A stretch of 64,000 nucleotides of DNA. Source: Kitasatospora herbaricolor (GTDB lineage: Bacteria > Actinomycetota > Actinomycetes > Streptomycetales > Streptomycetaceae). The DNA is taken from positions 3,782,001-3,846,000 of the forward strand of contig NZ_JAUSVA010000002.1 of the NCBI RefSeq assembly GCF_030813695.1, given 5' to 3'. The number at the start of each line of letters is the position of its first letter. Within the stretch, counting starts at the first letter, position 1. Under the pieces are notes generated by a model. The model was not told the origin of the DNA. It saw only the letters and a list, made by a program, of their open reading frames with translations, and made no database searches. A program made the translations under genes and the position numbers. Below, piece by piece: positions 8,757 through 19,552 of this stretch.

Positions 8757-10409
8757 TCAGCGGACGACGGGCTCGAAGCTGTTCAGCACCGTGGTGAAGC
8801 GGCGCTCGCCCTCGGTCCAGTCCTTGTCCGGGCAGGACAGGTAGACGGCGTAGGCGGTGCCCTGGTCGTCGATGAACTCGGCCTCGATCGCGTGCCGGCG
8901 GCCGCCCTCCTTGGCCGCGTACGAGAACTCCCAGACCGCCGCGTCGTGGCCCTTGACCTTGGCGTCGGCCATCCTGGCCTGCTTGTAGCCGGTCAGGTTC
9001 TTGGAGACGCTGGCCTCCAGTTGCTGCAGGTGCTCCAGCGGGGAGGTCGACTGCCCGACCGTGACGGCGAACTGGAGGTAGTGCGCCTTGTTGTCGGGGC
9101 TGTAGTAGATCTGGTTGTCACCGGTCGTCCGCTCCCAGGCGGGGCCCACGGAGGGCAGCAGGAAGCGGAATCCGCCCGGGTCCTCCGTCCAGCGGTAGCC
9201 GGCCGCGGCCGGCGCGCCGGAGGTCGGGGACTGCTGGACGGTCGGGGTCGGCCCGGGGCCGGCCCCGCCGCCCGGGGCGTCCTTGGCCGTCACCATGTAC
9301 GCGGCGCCGCCGGCCACCAGCGCGGTCGCCAGGCCGAGCGCCGCCACCTGGAGGACCAGCCGGGCCCTGGGGGCGCGGCGGGCCGGGCCGGCGGGGGCGG
9401 CGGGCGGCCCGGCGGCGCCCGGCCGGGAGACGCCGGCCGGCTGCGGCACGGTGGCCGGCTCCGGGTCCGTCCCGGCGGGCGGCGTGGTGGTGCGGTCCAC
9501 CACCGGCACCGACTGGGTCGGCACCTTCGGCGCGCTCTTCGGCTCGGGTTTCTTGAAACCCATGGTGTGCCCGGCGGTCACCTCGGCCAGCATCCGCAGC
9601 GCCTGGTCGGCGGTCGGCCGCTCGGCCGGGTCCTTGGCCATCAGCGCCGCCAGCACCGGTCCGAGCGCGCCGGCCCGGCGCGGCTCGGGCAGCGGGTCGC
9701 CGACCACCGCGGCCAGCGTGGTCAGCGGGGAGGTCCGCCGGAACGGCGACTCCCCCTCCACCGCCGCGTACAGCGTCGCGCCCAGGCCCCAGAGGTCCGA
9801 GGCGGGCCCCGGGCGCTCGCCCTGGGCCCGCTCGGGCGCCAGGTAGTCGGGCGAGCCCACCAGGTCACCGGGGCGGGTCAGTTCGGCGGAGCCCTCGTAG
9901 GTGGCGATGCCGAAGTCCAGCAGCACCACCCGGCCGGTACCGCGCTCCAGCAGGACGTTGCCGGGCTTGACGTCCCGGTGCAGCACGCCGAGCTGGTGGC
10001 CGCGGTGCAGCGCGGCCAGCACCTGGGCGCCGACCTCGGCCGCCTCCCGGGGCAGCAGGGTGCCGTCCTGGCTGATCACGTCGGCCAGCGAGCGGCCGTC
10101 CACCAGCTCCATCACGATCCACGGCCGGCCGTCCTGCTCCAGCACGTCGTGGACGGTGATCACGCCGGGGTGCTTGATCCGGGCGGCGGCGCTGGCCTCA
10201 CGCTTCATCCGGGCGTTGAGGATCTCCAGCTCCTCCTCGGGCAGGTGGCTGACGGTCAGTTCCTTGACCGCGACCTCGCGGTCGAGCATCCTGTCCCGGG
10301 CCCGCCAGACGGTGCCCATGCCGCCCCGGCCGAGGCGCTCCCCCAGTTCGTAGCGGTCCGCCAGCAGGCGCTGCTCCGCAGCCGTCTCCGGCCTGTCCTG
10401 AACGCCCAT
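8757..10409 (-). CDS. Transmembrane Ser/Thr protein kinase
   Basis: A 550-residue eukaryotic-type kinase. The cytoplasmic kinase domain (about 20-280) has the glycine loop GRGGMGTV, catalytic Lys49, HRDVKPGN (residues 144-151) and DFG (165-167), so it should be active. A Pro/Ala-rich juxtamembrane stretch follows, then one membrane span at about 351-373 and an extracellular C-terminal domain of about 170 residues with a Pro/Thr stalk. There are no PASTA repeats. The outer domain is distantly similar in layout to that of the kinase at 12324-14345, suggesting an old duplication. The signal it senses is unknown. Confidence 0.92.
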   Translation of the reverse strand: MGVQDRPETAAEQRLLADRYELGERLGRGGMGTVWRARDRMLDREVAVKELTVSHLPEEELEILNARMKREASAAARIKHPGVITVHDVLEQDGRPWIVMELVDGRSLADVISQDGTLLPREAAEVGAQVLAALHRGHQLGVLHRDVKPGNVLLERGTGRVVLLDFGIATYEGSAELTRPGDLVGSPDYLAPERAQGERPGPASDLWGLGATLYAAVEGESPFRRTSPLTTLAAVVGDPLPEPRRAGALGPVLAALMAKDPAERPTADQALRMLAEVTAGHTMGFKKPEPKSAPKVPTQSVPVVDRTTTPPAGTDPEPATVPQPAGVSRPGAAGPPAAPAGPARRAPRARLVLQVAALGLATALVAGGAAYMVTAKDAPGGGAGPGPTPTVQQSPTSGAPAAAGYRWTEDPGGFRFLLPSVGPAWERTTGDNQIYYSPDNKAHYLQFAVTVGQSTSPLEHLQQLEASVSKNLTGYKQARMADAKVKGHDAAVWEFSYAAKEGGRRHAIEAEFIDDQGTAYAVYLSCPDKDWTEGERRFTTVLNSFEPVVR

Positions 10410-10571
10410 GGCGACCGCTCCCCCTCATCCACCTGCCGTCACCCCGACGGAGGGTCCGGTGCACCGCTGACCACCGTTCGAACAACTCTCACGCACAGAT
10501 TAGGCCGGAGGATCCACCGGGAGGATCCCGCCCCGGCCACGTGACCGCCCTGTGACCTGCCGCACGGCCCG

Positions 10572-11690
10572 TCAGCCTGCGAACAACACCACGGCGCCCA
10601 CCGCCAGCACCAGCGCGACCAGCACCGCGGCCAGCAGCAGCGGCCCCAGCAGCGCCGGCGGCACCCGCGGCGGACGGGGCTGCGGGCCGCTCCCGTCGGC
10701 GTCCGCGGCCGGTCCGGCGGCGCGCCCGCCCCGGCGCCCGCGGGGCACCAGCGGCCCCTCCGGACGGCGTACCGGCAGCAGCACCGGCGGCACCGGGCCG
10801 AACGGCTCCGGGGCGGCCGCGAGCAGCTCGGTGAGCTCCCGCCAGACCTGCACGGCCGTCGGCCGCAGCGCCGCGTCCGGCTGGAGCAGCCGCTCGACCA
10901 GCGGCCCGAGCGGGCCGCACCCGTGGGTGGAGGCCCGCCGGTCGTCCCGGACGGCGCCGAGCAGCGTCGCCAGGTCGTCCTCGGGGTACGGCGCGGCGCC
11001 GTTGAGCAGCCGGAACAGCAGGACGCCCAGTGCCCAGCAGTCGCCGGCCGGGCCGCCGTCCATCGGCCAGCGCTCGGTCCGGGGGCCGAGCAGTCCGGCA
11101 CGCACCTCGTACCGGCGCCGGCCGGCCGGGCCGCCCAGCTCCTCGCAGAGCGCCTCCAGCGCCACGCCCGCGTCCAGCCCGCCGAGCAGGGCGGCGCCGT
11201 CCTCGCAGACCAGCACCGTGTCGACCGAAACGTTTCCGTGCGTCAGACCGGCCTCGTGCAGCGCCCGCAGTGCTCCCGCGAGGTCCGCCGCCAGCTCCGC
11301 CACCCGGTAGGGCGGCACCGGCCCGTCCTCCAGCAGCGCGGCCAGCGGGACGCCGGCCGGGCACTCCTCGACCGTCCAGAGCAGTTCGTCGTCCACGAAG
11401 GCCCCGGCGCCGCCGAGCAGCCGCGGATGCTTGGGCACGCCGGCCGCCACCGCGGCCACCCGACGGACCAGCCGCTCGCCCTGAGCGGGCACCGGGTCGC
11501 CGTGCACCGGCTCGCCGTAGCCGGGTTCGCCGTACGCCGGGTCCACGGCGGTCAGCAGTCCGGGCAGCTCCAGCCCCGTCAGTTGCACCGAGGTGCCGCT
11601 CTGTTCGTCCTGCGCGAGCACCCGCAGGTACTCCGGACGGTCCGTCACCCGGTACCGCCCTGCCAACACCTGCCCGGGGCCCGCCAGCAT
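10572..11690 (-). CDS. Membrane-anchored pseudokinase
   Basis: A 372-residue kinase-fold protein. The catalytic loop reads HGNVSVDTVL instead of HRDxKPxN, the DFG position reads GGLDAG, and the ATP-binding glycine loop and Lys are not recognisable, so catalysis is unlikely. The later kinase landmarks (DCWALGVLLFRLLNG, LLQPDAALRPTA) are kept. A single hydrophobic segment (about 345-370) ends the protein, leaving almost nothing outside, so it is a tail-anchored cytoplasmic domain. I chose the ATG at 11690, preceded by GAGAGGA; a longer frame to 12056 would overlap the divergent gene. It lies between two active kinases and may be a scaffold or phospho-regulated partner. Confidence 0.8.
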   Translation of the reverse strand: MLAGPGQVLAGRYRVTDRPEYLRVLAQDEQSGTSVQLTGLELPGLLTAVDPAYGEPGYGEPVHGDPVPAQGERLVRRVAAVAAGVPKHPRLLGGAGAFVDDELLWTVEECPAGVPLAALLEDGPVPPYRVAELAADLAGALRALHEAGLTHGNVSVDTVLVCEDGAALLGGLDAGVALEALCEELGGPAGRRRYEVRAGLLGPRTERWPMDGGPAGDCWALGVLLFRLLNGAAPYPEDDLATLLGAVRDDRRASTHGCGPLGPLVERLLQPDAALRPTAVQVWRELTELLAAAPEPFGPVPPVLLPVRRPEGPLVPRGRRGGRAAGPAADADGSGPQPRPPRVPPALLGPLLLAAVLVALVLAVGAVVLFAG

Positions 11691-11732
11691 GCTGATCCTC
11701 TCGTCACCGCCAGCGTACGTGCCCCACGTGGG

Positions 11733-11738
11733 TACGCT
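11733..11738 (+). promoter_or_regulatory. -10 element of a leaderless transcript
   Basis: TACGCT occupies exactly positions -12 to -7 relative to the ATG at 11745, the spacing seen when transcription begins at the A of the start codon. No Shine-Dalgarno sequence precedes that ATG. Confidence 0.5.
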
Positions 11739-11744
11739 CGGTCC

Positions 11745-12311
11745 ATGGACTGGACCGATCTCATCGATGTGGCCTTCGACGTGGCCGGGGACGGCAGCGG
11801 CGACCGCCGGGCCGCGGCCGTGCGGACCGTCGAGGCCACCATCGCACCCGGTGAGAGGCCGGTGGCGGCAACCGCCGCCCGACACCCCGACCACTTCCGC
11901 AAGGGCACCCTGGTGCTGACCACCCACCGGCTGCTCTTCCTCAAGGACGGCAAGCCCCCGCTGCCGGTTCCGCTGGAGGCGGTCACCGAGGTGCGGGTGA
12001 GCCGGACGACGTTCAACGGCGAGGTGCTGCAGGTGGTGGCGCTCACCGGTGCCCACCGCTTCGAGGACGTGGTCAAGGCCGAACCCTTCGCCGAGCGGCT
12101 CCGGGCCGGTGCCGCTGCTGCCAGGAGCGCCTACGAGGCCGCCCTGGCCGCCGCCGCGCCCGTAGCCCCCGCCCCGGCCTCGGCCGCCCCGGCCGCCGCC
12201 GCGGACGGCGAGGACCTGCTCGACCGGCTGGAGCGGCTGGCCGCCCTGCGGACCGCCGGCGCCCTGACCGAGGAGGAGTTCAGCCGGGCCAAGCAGCGCC
12301 TGCTCGGCTGA
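11745..12311 (+). CDS. PH-like domain and SHOCT domain protein
   Basis: A 188-residue soluble protein. The N-terminal part (about 20-120) has the beta-rich look of bacterial PH-like/GRAM-type domains (TLVLTTHRLLFLKDGKPPLP). An Ala/Pro linker follows, then a C-terminal SHOCT helix pair (LERLAALRTAGALTEEEFSR and onward), a small module thought to mediate oligomerisation or targeting. It is divergent from the pseudokinase with only 54 bp between the starts, and runs convergently into the next kinase. It lacks a ribosome binding site and is probably leaderless. Function unknown; the context suggests membrane-associated signalling. Confidence 0.75.
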   Translation: MDWTDLIDVAFDVAGDGSGDRRAAAVRTVEATIAPGERPVAATAARHPDHFRKGTLVLTTHRLLFLKDGKPPLPVPLEAVTEVRVSRTTFNGEVLQVVALTGAHRFEDVVKAEPFAERLRAGAAAARSAYEAALAAAAPVAPAPASAAPAAAADGEDLLDRLERLAALRTAGALTEEEFSRAKQRLLG

Positions 12312-12323
12312 ACGACTGCGCGG

Positions 12324-14345
12324 CTACGGCGCGGGCTGGAAGCTGTCGAAGCCGGTCTGGCGTGCCTGGACGTTGCCGGGCGCGGCCCAGGCGGCGTCCG
12401 TGGTCGTCCAGTAGAGGGCGTACCCGTACTTGCCGCCGCCGGTGACGAAGCCGCGGTTGAGCGAGTGCATCCGGGTGCCGCCGCTGCTGTTGAAGGTCCA
12501 CTCCCAGTCGGCGGCGTTGGTCCACTGCCGGTAGGTGATGGCCTGCAGGGCGACGCGCTGGTACCCGCCGCGCTGGCCGGACTCCGCGCTCTGCCAGTCG
12601 GCCAGGGCGCTGGCGCCGCCCGGCTGGGTCCAGTCGACGACCAGCTTCAGGCCCTGGCCCTCGAACTTGCGGCTGGTGTGGTCGTAGTCCTCGCCCGCGT
12701 CGGCCAGCCAGTCCGGCAGCACGATGCTGAACCCGGCGGCGTCCTTGTGCTCGTGGTAGCCGGCCGGGACGGCGGGGCCGGCCGGCGCCGCCGGCGTGGT
12801 CGCGGCCACCGGGCCCGCGGAGCGAGAGGCCTGCGGCTCGCCGGCCGGGGTGGTCCGGGCCGGGCCGGGCCCGGCGTCCTGGGAGGAGGCCCCGGGGGCC
12901 GGACTCTGCGCCGCCGGCGGGCTCCCCGCGGGCTCGCCGGAGGCCGTGTCGCCGGCCGGGGCGGGCGGGTTGGCGCCGCCCGCGGTGGCGGCGGCGCCGT
13001 TCCGGCCGCCACCCTTGCCCGCGTCGTTCTGTTCGGAGCCGCCCAGCGTCCGCGCCAGCACCACGCCGGCGATCAGCAGCAGCGCCAGCACCACGGCCAG
13101 GATCACCGCCCGCCGGCGCCCGCCGACGGCCCGCACCAGCCGGGCGCCCGGCCGGGCGCTGACCGTCTCGCCGGCGGACCACTGGCCGGCCCCCGGCGCG
13201 GCCGCCGGGGCCCCGGCGGCAGCACCGGCAGCGGCAGCCGTACCGACGGCGGCGGCCGGCGTGGCGGCGGGCCGCTCCGGCTCCGCCGGCGCCTGCGCGG
13301 GCGCCTTCGAGCGGCTCCCCACCCGGACGGTGCCGAGCAGCCCGCCCACCGGGCGCTTGGCGCCGCCGGCGGGGGCCTCCGGGCCGGCCGGGGTGCCCGG
13401 CTCCTCCGCCGGGGCGGCGGCAGCGGGGGCGGCAGCGGCAGCGGCAGCGGCGGCAGGGCGGTCGGTGCCGGCCACCGGCACCGCCTGCTGGGTGGTCGCC
13501 TCGGACTTCACGGTGGCCTGCGCGACCACCCGGCGGAGCATCGCGCGGGTCTGCGAGGCGTCCAGGCGGCGGGCCGGGTCCTTCTCCAGCAGTCCCTCGA
13601 TGACGGGCTTCAGCGGCCCGGCGTTGGCGGGCGCGGCCAGGTCCTCGGTCATCACGGCGGTCAGGGTGGCGAGCGCCGAGCCACGGTCGTAGGGCGGGCG
13701 GCCCTCCAGCATCGCGTAGAGGGTGCCGCCCAGCGACCACAGGTCGGCCGGCGGCCCGGGCTTCTGGCCCCGGGCCCGCTCGGGCGATATGTAGGAGGGG
13801 GCGCCGACCAGCATGCCGGTGGAGGTCACCGAGGCGTCACCCTCGACGCTGGCGATGCCGAAGTCGGTGAGCACCACCCGGCCGTCCTCGCCGATCAGCA
13901 CGTTGGACGGCTTGACGTCACGGTGCAGGATGCCGTGGCTGTGGGCGGCGACCAGCACGCCCAGGACGTCGAGCGCGATCTCGGCGGCCCGGACCGGCGT
14001 GAGCGGCCCGTCCTCCTTGATCACCTCGGCCAGCGAGCGGGACTCCACCAGCTCCATGACGATCCAGGGCCGGTCGTCCTCCTCGACCACGTCGAAGACG
14101 GTGACCGCGGCCGTGTGCCGGATCCGCGCGGTCGCCTTGGCCTCACGCAGGGTGCGGACGATCAGGCGGTGCTTCTCCTCCTCGTCGACACCGCCGTGCA
14201 TCCGCAGTTCCTTGACCGCGACGACCCGGCCGAGCATCTCGTCCTCGGCCCGCCAGACGGTACCCATACCGCCACGTCCGAGCACCGCGTCCAGCCGGTA
14301 GCGTCCGGCCAGGAGACGGCCGGTGGAACCCTGCGCCTGGGTCAT
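12324..14345 (-). CDS. Transmembrane Ser/Thr protein kinase with long Ala/Pro linker
   Basis: A 673-residue kinase. The kinase domain (about 15-275) has GRGGMGTV, Lys45, HRDVKPSN (141-148) and DFG (161-163), plus the SPERARGQ activation-segment end, so it should be active. Residues about 280-410 form an Ala/Pro-rich linker with a run of alanines. One membrane span lies at 413-432, and a disordered outer stalk leads to a C-terminal extracellular domain of about 120 residues beginning GYHEHKDAAGFSIVLP. The start is the ATG at 14345 preceded by GGGGGAA; a longer frame to 14546 has no such signal. No PASTA domains; ligand unknown. Confidence 0.9.
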   Translation of the reverse strand: MTQAQGSTGRLLAGRYRLDAVLGRGGMGTVWRAEDEMLGRVVAVKELRMHGGVDEEEKHRLIVRTLREAKATARIRHTAAVTVFDVVEEDDRPWIVMELVESRSLAEVIKEDGPLTPVRAAEIALDVLGVLVAAHSHGILHRDVKPSNVLIGEDGRVVLTDFGIASVEGDASVTSTGMLVGAPSYISPERARGQKPGPPADLWSLGGTLYAMLEGRPPYDRGSALATLTAVMTEDLAAPANAGPLKPVIEGLLEKDPARRLDASQTRAMLRRVVAQATVKSEATTQQAVPVAGTDRPAAAAAAAAAPAAAAPAEEPGTPAGPEAPAGGAKRPVGGLLGTVRVGSRSKAPAQAPAEPERPAATPAAAVGTAAAAGAAAGAPAAAPGAGQWSAGETVSARPGARLVRAVGGRRRAVILAVVLALLLIAGVVLARTLGGSEQNDAGKGGGRNGAAATAGGANPPAPAGDTASGEPAGSPPAAQSPAPGASSQDAGPGPARTTPAGEPQASRSAGPVAATTPAAPAGPAVPAGYHEHKDAAGFSIVLPDWLADAGEDYDHTSRKFEGQGLKLVVDWTQPGGASALADWQSAESGQRGGYQRVALQAITYRQWTNAADWEWTFNSSGGTRMHSLNRGFVTGGGKYGYALYWTTTDAAWAAPGNVQARQTGFDSFQPAP

Positions 14346-14623
14346 TTGGAGAGTTCCCCCATGTGGTGCTGGCGGTCGAAGTGACGGCGTATCGGCCCGG
14401 CGTAGGGCTCCGCATGCCAAGCCTCCATCATCCCCTGTCCGGGGGGCCCGCGACCACCCGGCCCCCGGCCGGGCGGCCGCCCGGCCGGGGCCCGCACCGG
14501 CGTACGCCGTTGCGCGACCGGCGCTCTGTGCCCGACCCGTAATCAAAAGCCGGTGTTCGAGCGCGTATCGGCGCTGCTATCTTCGACGCCGCGCCGCACC
14601 ACACTTCCCCGGGGGGAACCCGC

Positions 14624-15190
14624 ATGACCGCATCCGTGCCAGGCCCTGACGGCAAGGCAGCCCCGGCCGCCCAGCACTACGCCGCCCCGCTGTACGAGCC
14701 CGACGCCCCGGCCGGCTACGTGGCGCCCGGCATGCCCGGCGCGCCCGCACCGTACGCGTACGCCCCGCTGCCGGCCGCCGCGCCCCGCCGGCCGAACGCC
14801 GGCGCCGCGCTGGCGGCCGCGCTCGGCGCGGCGGTGGTCGGCGCGCTGGCCTACGGGTTCCTGATGAAGGCCTTGGACCGCGAGTTCGGCTGGCTGGTCA
14901 TCGGCCTGGCGGCGGCGGTCGCCTGGCCGCTGGGCAAGCTGGGCGGCCGCAACCCGGTGCTCCCGGTGGCCGGCGCCCTGCTGGCGGCGCTGTCACTGCT
15001 GCTCGGCCAGTTCTTCGGGGTCGGCCTGTACCTGCACCAACTCACCGGCGCCTCCCTGGGCGAGCTGTACGGCCCGGAGTTCAGCGTCACCCTGGAGGAC
15101 TGGAAGGCCGTCCTGGGGCCGATGGACGCGTTGTTCTACGGGATCGCGCTCTTCGAGGGCTTCGTCTTCACCCGGCGGATCAGCGCCTGA
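14624..15190 (+). CDS. Small integral membrane protein
   Basis: A 188-residue protein with a Pro/Ala/Tyr-rich cytoplasmic N-terminus (1-60) followed by about four membrane spans, the clearest at AALAAALGAAVVGALAYGF and LPVAGALLAALSLLLGQFFG. The start has GGGGGGAAC just upstream. It is divergent from the kinase at 12324 and converges on guaB3, with a shared hairpin terminator between them. I do not recognise a family with known function. Confidence 0.75.
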   Translation: MTASVPGPDGKAAPAAQHYAAPLYEPDAPAGYVAPGMPGAPAPYAYAPLPAAAPRRPNAGAALAAALGAAVVGALAYGFLMKALDREFGWLVIGLAAAVAWPLGKLGGRNPVLPVAGALLAALSLLLGQFFGVGLYLHQLTGASLGELYGPEFSVTLEDWKAVLGPMDALFYGIALFEGFVFTRRISA

Positions 15191-15203
15191 CCCCCGGGTA
15201 CGC

Positions 15204-15235
15204 GCAGGGCCCCGCCGGATCCGGCGGGGCCCTGC
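15204..15235. terminator. Bidirectional terminator between convergent genes
   Basis: A perfect 32-bp palindrome (16-bp arms) lies between the stop codons of the membrane protein and guaB3. Confidence 0.75.
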
Positions 15236-15246
15236 CCATGTCGTCG

Positions 15247-16374
15247 TCAGCCCTGCTGCGGGGCCGAGTTGACCGTGACCTCGACCCGCTGGAACTCCTT
15301 GAGCTCCGAGTAGCCGGTGGTGGCCATCGCGCGGCGCAGGGCGCCGAAGAGGTTCATGGTGCCGTCGGGGGTGTGCGACGGGCCGGTGAGGATCTCCTCG
15401 GTGGTGCCGACCGTGCCGAGGTCCACCCGCTTGCCGCGCGGCAGCTCCTCGTGGACGGCCTCCATGCCCCAGTGGAAGCCCCGGCCGGGGGCGTCGGTGG
15501 CCCGGGCCAGCGCCGCGCCGATCATCACGGCGTCCGCGCCGCAGGCCACGGCCTTGGCGAGGTCGCCGCTGTAGCCCACGCCGCCGTCGGCGATCACGTG
15601 CACGTACCGGCCGCCGGACTCGTCCATGTAGTCCCGGCGGGCGGCCGCGACGTCCGCCACCGCGGTGGCCATCGGCACCTGGATGCCGAGCACGTTGCGG
15701 GTGGTGTGCGCGGCGCCGCCGCCGAAGCCGACCAGCACGCCGGCCGCGCCGGTGCGCATCAGGTGCAGCGCGGCGGTGTACGTGGCGCAGCCGCCGACGA
15801 TCACCGGCACGTCCAGCTCGTAGATGAACTGCTTGAGGTTGAGCGGCTCGGCCGCGCCGGAGACGTGCTCGGCGGAGACGGTGGTGCCGCGGATCACGAA
15901 GACGTCGACGCCGGCGTCCACCACGGCCTTGGAGAACTCCGCGGTGCGCTGCGGCGACAGCGCGGCGGCCGTCACGACGCCCGACTCGCGGACCTCCTTG
16001 ATGCGCTGCCCGATCAGGTCGGCCTGGATCGGGGCCGCGTAGATCTCCTGCAGCCGGCGGGTCGCGGCGGCCTGGTCGGTGATCGCGGCGATCTCGTCGA
16101 GCAGCGGCTGCGGGTCCTCGTAGCGGGTCCACAGGCCTTCGAGGTTCAGCACGCCGAGCCCGCCGAGCCGGCCGATGTTGATGGCCTGCTGCGGGGAGAC
16201 CACGCTGTCCATCGGGGCGGCCAGGAACGGCAGCTCGAAGCGGTAGGCGTCGATCTGCCAGGCGATCGAGACCTCCTTCGGGTCCCGCGTACGGCGGCTG
16301 GGGACGACGGCGATGTCGTCGAAGGAGTACGCCCGGCGTCCGCGCTTGCCTCGCCCGATCTCGATCTCAGTCAC
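15247..16374 (-). CDS. guaB3: GuaB3-type IMP dehydrogenase-related protein
   Basis: A 375-residue member of the IMPDH/GMPR superfamily without the CBS pair found in GuaB. The TIM-barrel landmarks are present (FLAAPMDSVVSP, GGCATYTAALHLM, VIADGGVGYSGDLAKAVACG). The loop that carries the catalytic cysteine in IMPDH (GPGSICTTR) reads GFGGGAAHTTR here (residues 216-226), so the cysteine is missing at the expected place. Actinobacteria normally keep this paralogue next to guaB, and here it follows guaB with a hairpin in between. Its reaction in this group is not settled. GTG start, with GGAAGGG upstream. Confidence 0.9.
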   Translation of the reverse strand: MTEIEIGRGKRGRRAYSFDDIAVVPSRRTRDPKEVSIAWQIDAYRFELPFLAAPMDSVVSPQQAINIGRLGGLGVLNLEGLWTRYEDPQPLLDEIAAITDQAAATRRLQEIYAAPIQADLIGQRIKEVRESGVVTAAALSPQRTAEFSKAVVDAGVDVFVIRGTTVSAEHVSGAAEPLNLKQFIYELDVPVIVGGCATYTAALHLMRTGAAGVLVGFGGGAAHTTRNVLGIQVPMATAVADVAAARRDYMDESGGRYVHVIADGGVGYSGDLAKAVACGADAVMIGAALARATDAPGRGFHWGMEAVHEELPRGKRVDLGTVGTTEEILTGPSHTPDGTMNLFGALRRAMATTGYSELKEFQRVEVTVNSAPQQG

Positions 16375-16484
16375 TTCGAGCCCTTCCGGTTTTTTTGCTC
16401 ATACCTGCCGGGTCACCCCGGCCGACCCCAGTATCCCGCACCCGCGGACCGCCACGGCGCAGCCGGTCAACGGGCGGACACGGG

Positions 16485-16518
16485 GCGAGGCCCGCCACCG
16501 GCCGGTGGCGGGCCTCGC
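16485..16518 (-). terminator. Hairpin terminator after guaB
   Basis: A perfect 34-bp palindrome (17-bp arms) lies 24 bp beyond the guaB stop, so guaB and guaB3 are probably separate transcripts. Confidence 0.7.
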
Positions 16519-16541
16519 GGGGTCCGCGGCGCGGGGTGCGC

Positions 16542-18441
<1,900 letters not shown>

Positions 18442-19191
18442 TCAGGAGGACTCCTCCGCCAGGGCCCGCAACCGGCTCAGCGCCCGGTGCTGGGCGACCC
18501 GCACCGCGCCGGGCGACATGCCGAGCACCTCGCCGGTCTCCTCCGCCGACAGTCCGGCGGCGACCCTGAGCAGGACCAGCTCCCGCTGACGGGCCGGCAG
18601 GTTGGAGAGCAGCTCCTTCGCCCAGGCCGCGTCGCTGCTGAGCAGCGCGCGCTCCTCCGGGCCGAGGGCGTCGTCCGGCAGCTCGGGCAGGTCGTCGGGC
18701 GGGATCACGGTCGATCCCGGCCCGCGCATGGCGGCCCGCTGCAGGTCGGCGATCTTGTGCGCGGCGATCCCGTAGACGAAGGCCTCGAAGGGCCGGCCCT
18801 GGTCCCGGTAGCGCGGCAGCGCGCAGAGCACCGCGACGCAGACCTCCTGGGCGATGTCGTCCACGTGGTGGCGCGCGCCACCGGGCAGCCGCACCAGCCG
18901 GCCGCGGCAGTAGCGCAGCGCCAGCGGGTGGACGTAGGCCAGCAGCGTGTCGATGGCCGGACCCTCGCCGCGCACGGCGGCGGCGACCAGGTCGGCCATC
19001 AGCGGCGATCCGGCGGCGCCGAGAACGGGCGGACGCTCGGTGGGCCCGGTGGTCTCCGGCCCCGCGTCCGGCTCGGTGTCGGCGCCGGATTCCGGCAGGC
19101 CGTCGGCGTACGGCGACTCCTGACCCGGGCCGGAGAGCCCGGCCTCCTCTGGGTCCGCCCCGCCGGGAGCGGTGGAAACGTCGTCGCGCAT
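18442..19191 (-). CDS. shbA: Sigma-70 family factor of the ShbA/SigD group
   Basis: An RNA polymerase sigma factor of ECF type. Region 2 is seen at [20 protein letters not shown] with [15 protein letters not shown], and region 4 at [20 protein letters not shown] leading to [18 protein letters not shown]. Location next to guaB/guaB3, bldM/whiD and groESL matches M. tuberculosis SigD and Streptomyces ShbA, the factor reported to drive transcription of the principal sigma gene hrdB; that role is inferred by orthology. I chose the ATG at 19191 because orthologues as I remember them begin MRDD. An acidic, Gly/Pro-rich N-terminal stretch of about 60 residues precedes region 2 and looks like a lineage-specific extension. 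No clear ribosome binding site is visible; the start could be downstream (Met at 18999). Confidence 0.85.
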   Translation of the reverse strand: MRDDVSTAPGGADPEEAGLSGPGQESPYADGLPESGADTEPDAGPETTGPTERPPVLGAAGSPLMADLVAAAVRGEGPAIDTLLAYVHPLALRYCRGRLVRLPGGARHHVDDIAQEVCVAVLCALPRYRDQGRPFEAFVYGIAAHKIADLQRAAMRGPGSTVIPPDDLPELPDDALGPEERALLSSDAAWAKELLSNLPARQRELVLLRVAAGLSAEETGEVLGMSPGAVRVAQHRALSRLRALAEESS

Positions 19192-19552
19192 CGGTCCATG
19201 GTGCCTGGTCGGGCCGGAAAACATGGCACCGCGTCCGGAGTTGTGCACCGGAACGTTATGCGTTGCCGCCGCCACGCCCGGTACCGGCCGGTCGCCCGCG
19301 GGCGTGGTGGGCACCGGCGGGCCGAGCCCCGGGCCGTCGTCCACCGTGCCGCCTCCCGCCCCGCCGCCGTCGGTTGTCCCGCCTGCCGCGCCGTCCGCCG
19401 AGTGTCCTGCGGCTGCGTCGTCCGCCGCAGTGCCTGTCCGCTGGTCCCCGAGGTGCTCCACTCCTCCATGGTGCAACCTCGGGACCGTAACGTCACACGT
19501 CTGCGCGAGGGGAATCGCGAGGAGGGTGCCGCGGGCGGCAGGCCGGTCCCGG
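19192..19552. other. Spacer between bldM and the sigma factor gene
   Basis: 361 bp between the bldM stop and the sigma factor start. The sigma reading frame stays open through much of it (to 19476), so a longer N-terminus cannot be excluded. A TAACGT hexamer on the minus strand near 19255-19260 could be a -10 element. No other gene is apparent. Confidence 0.35.
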
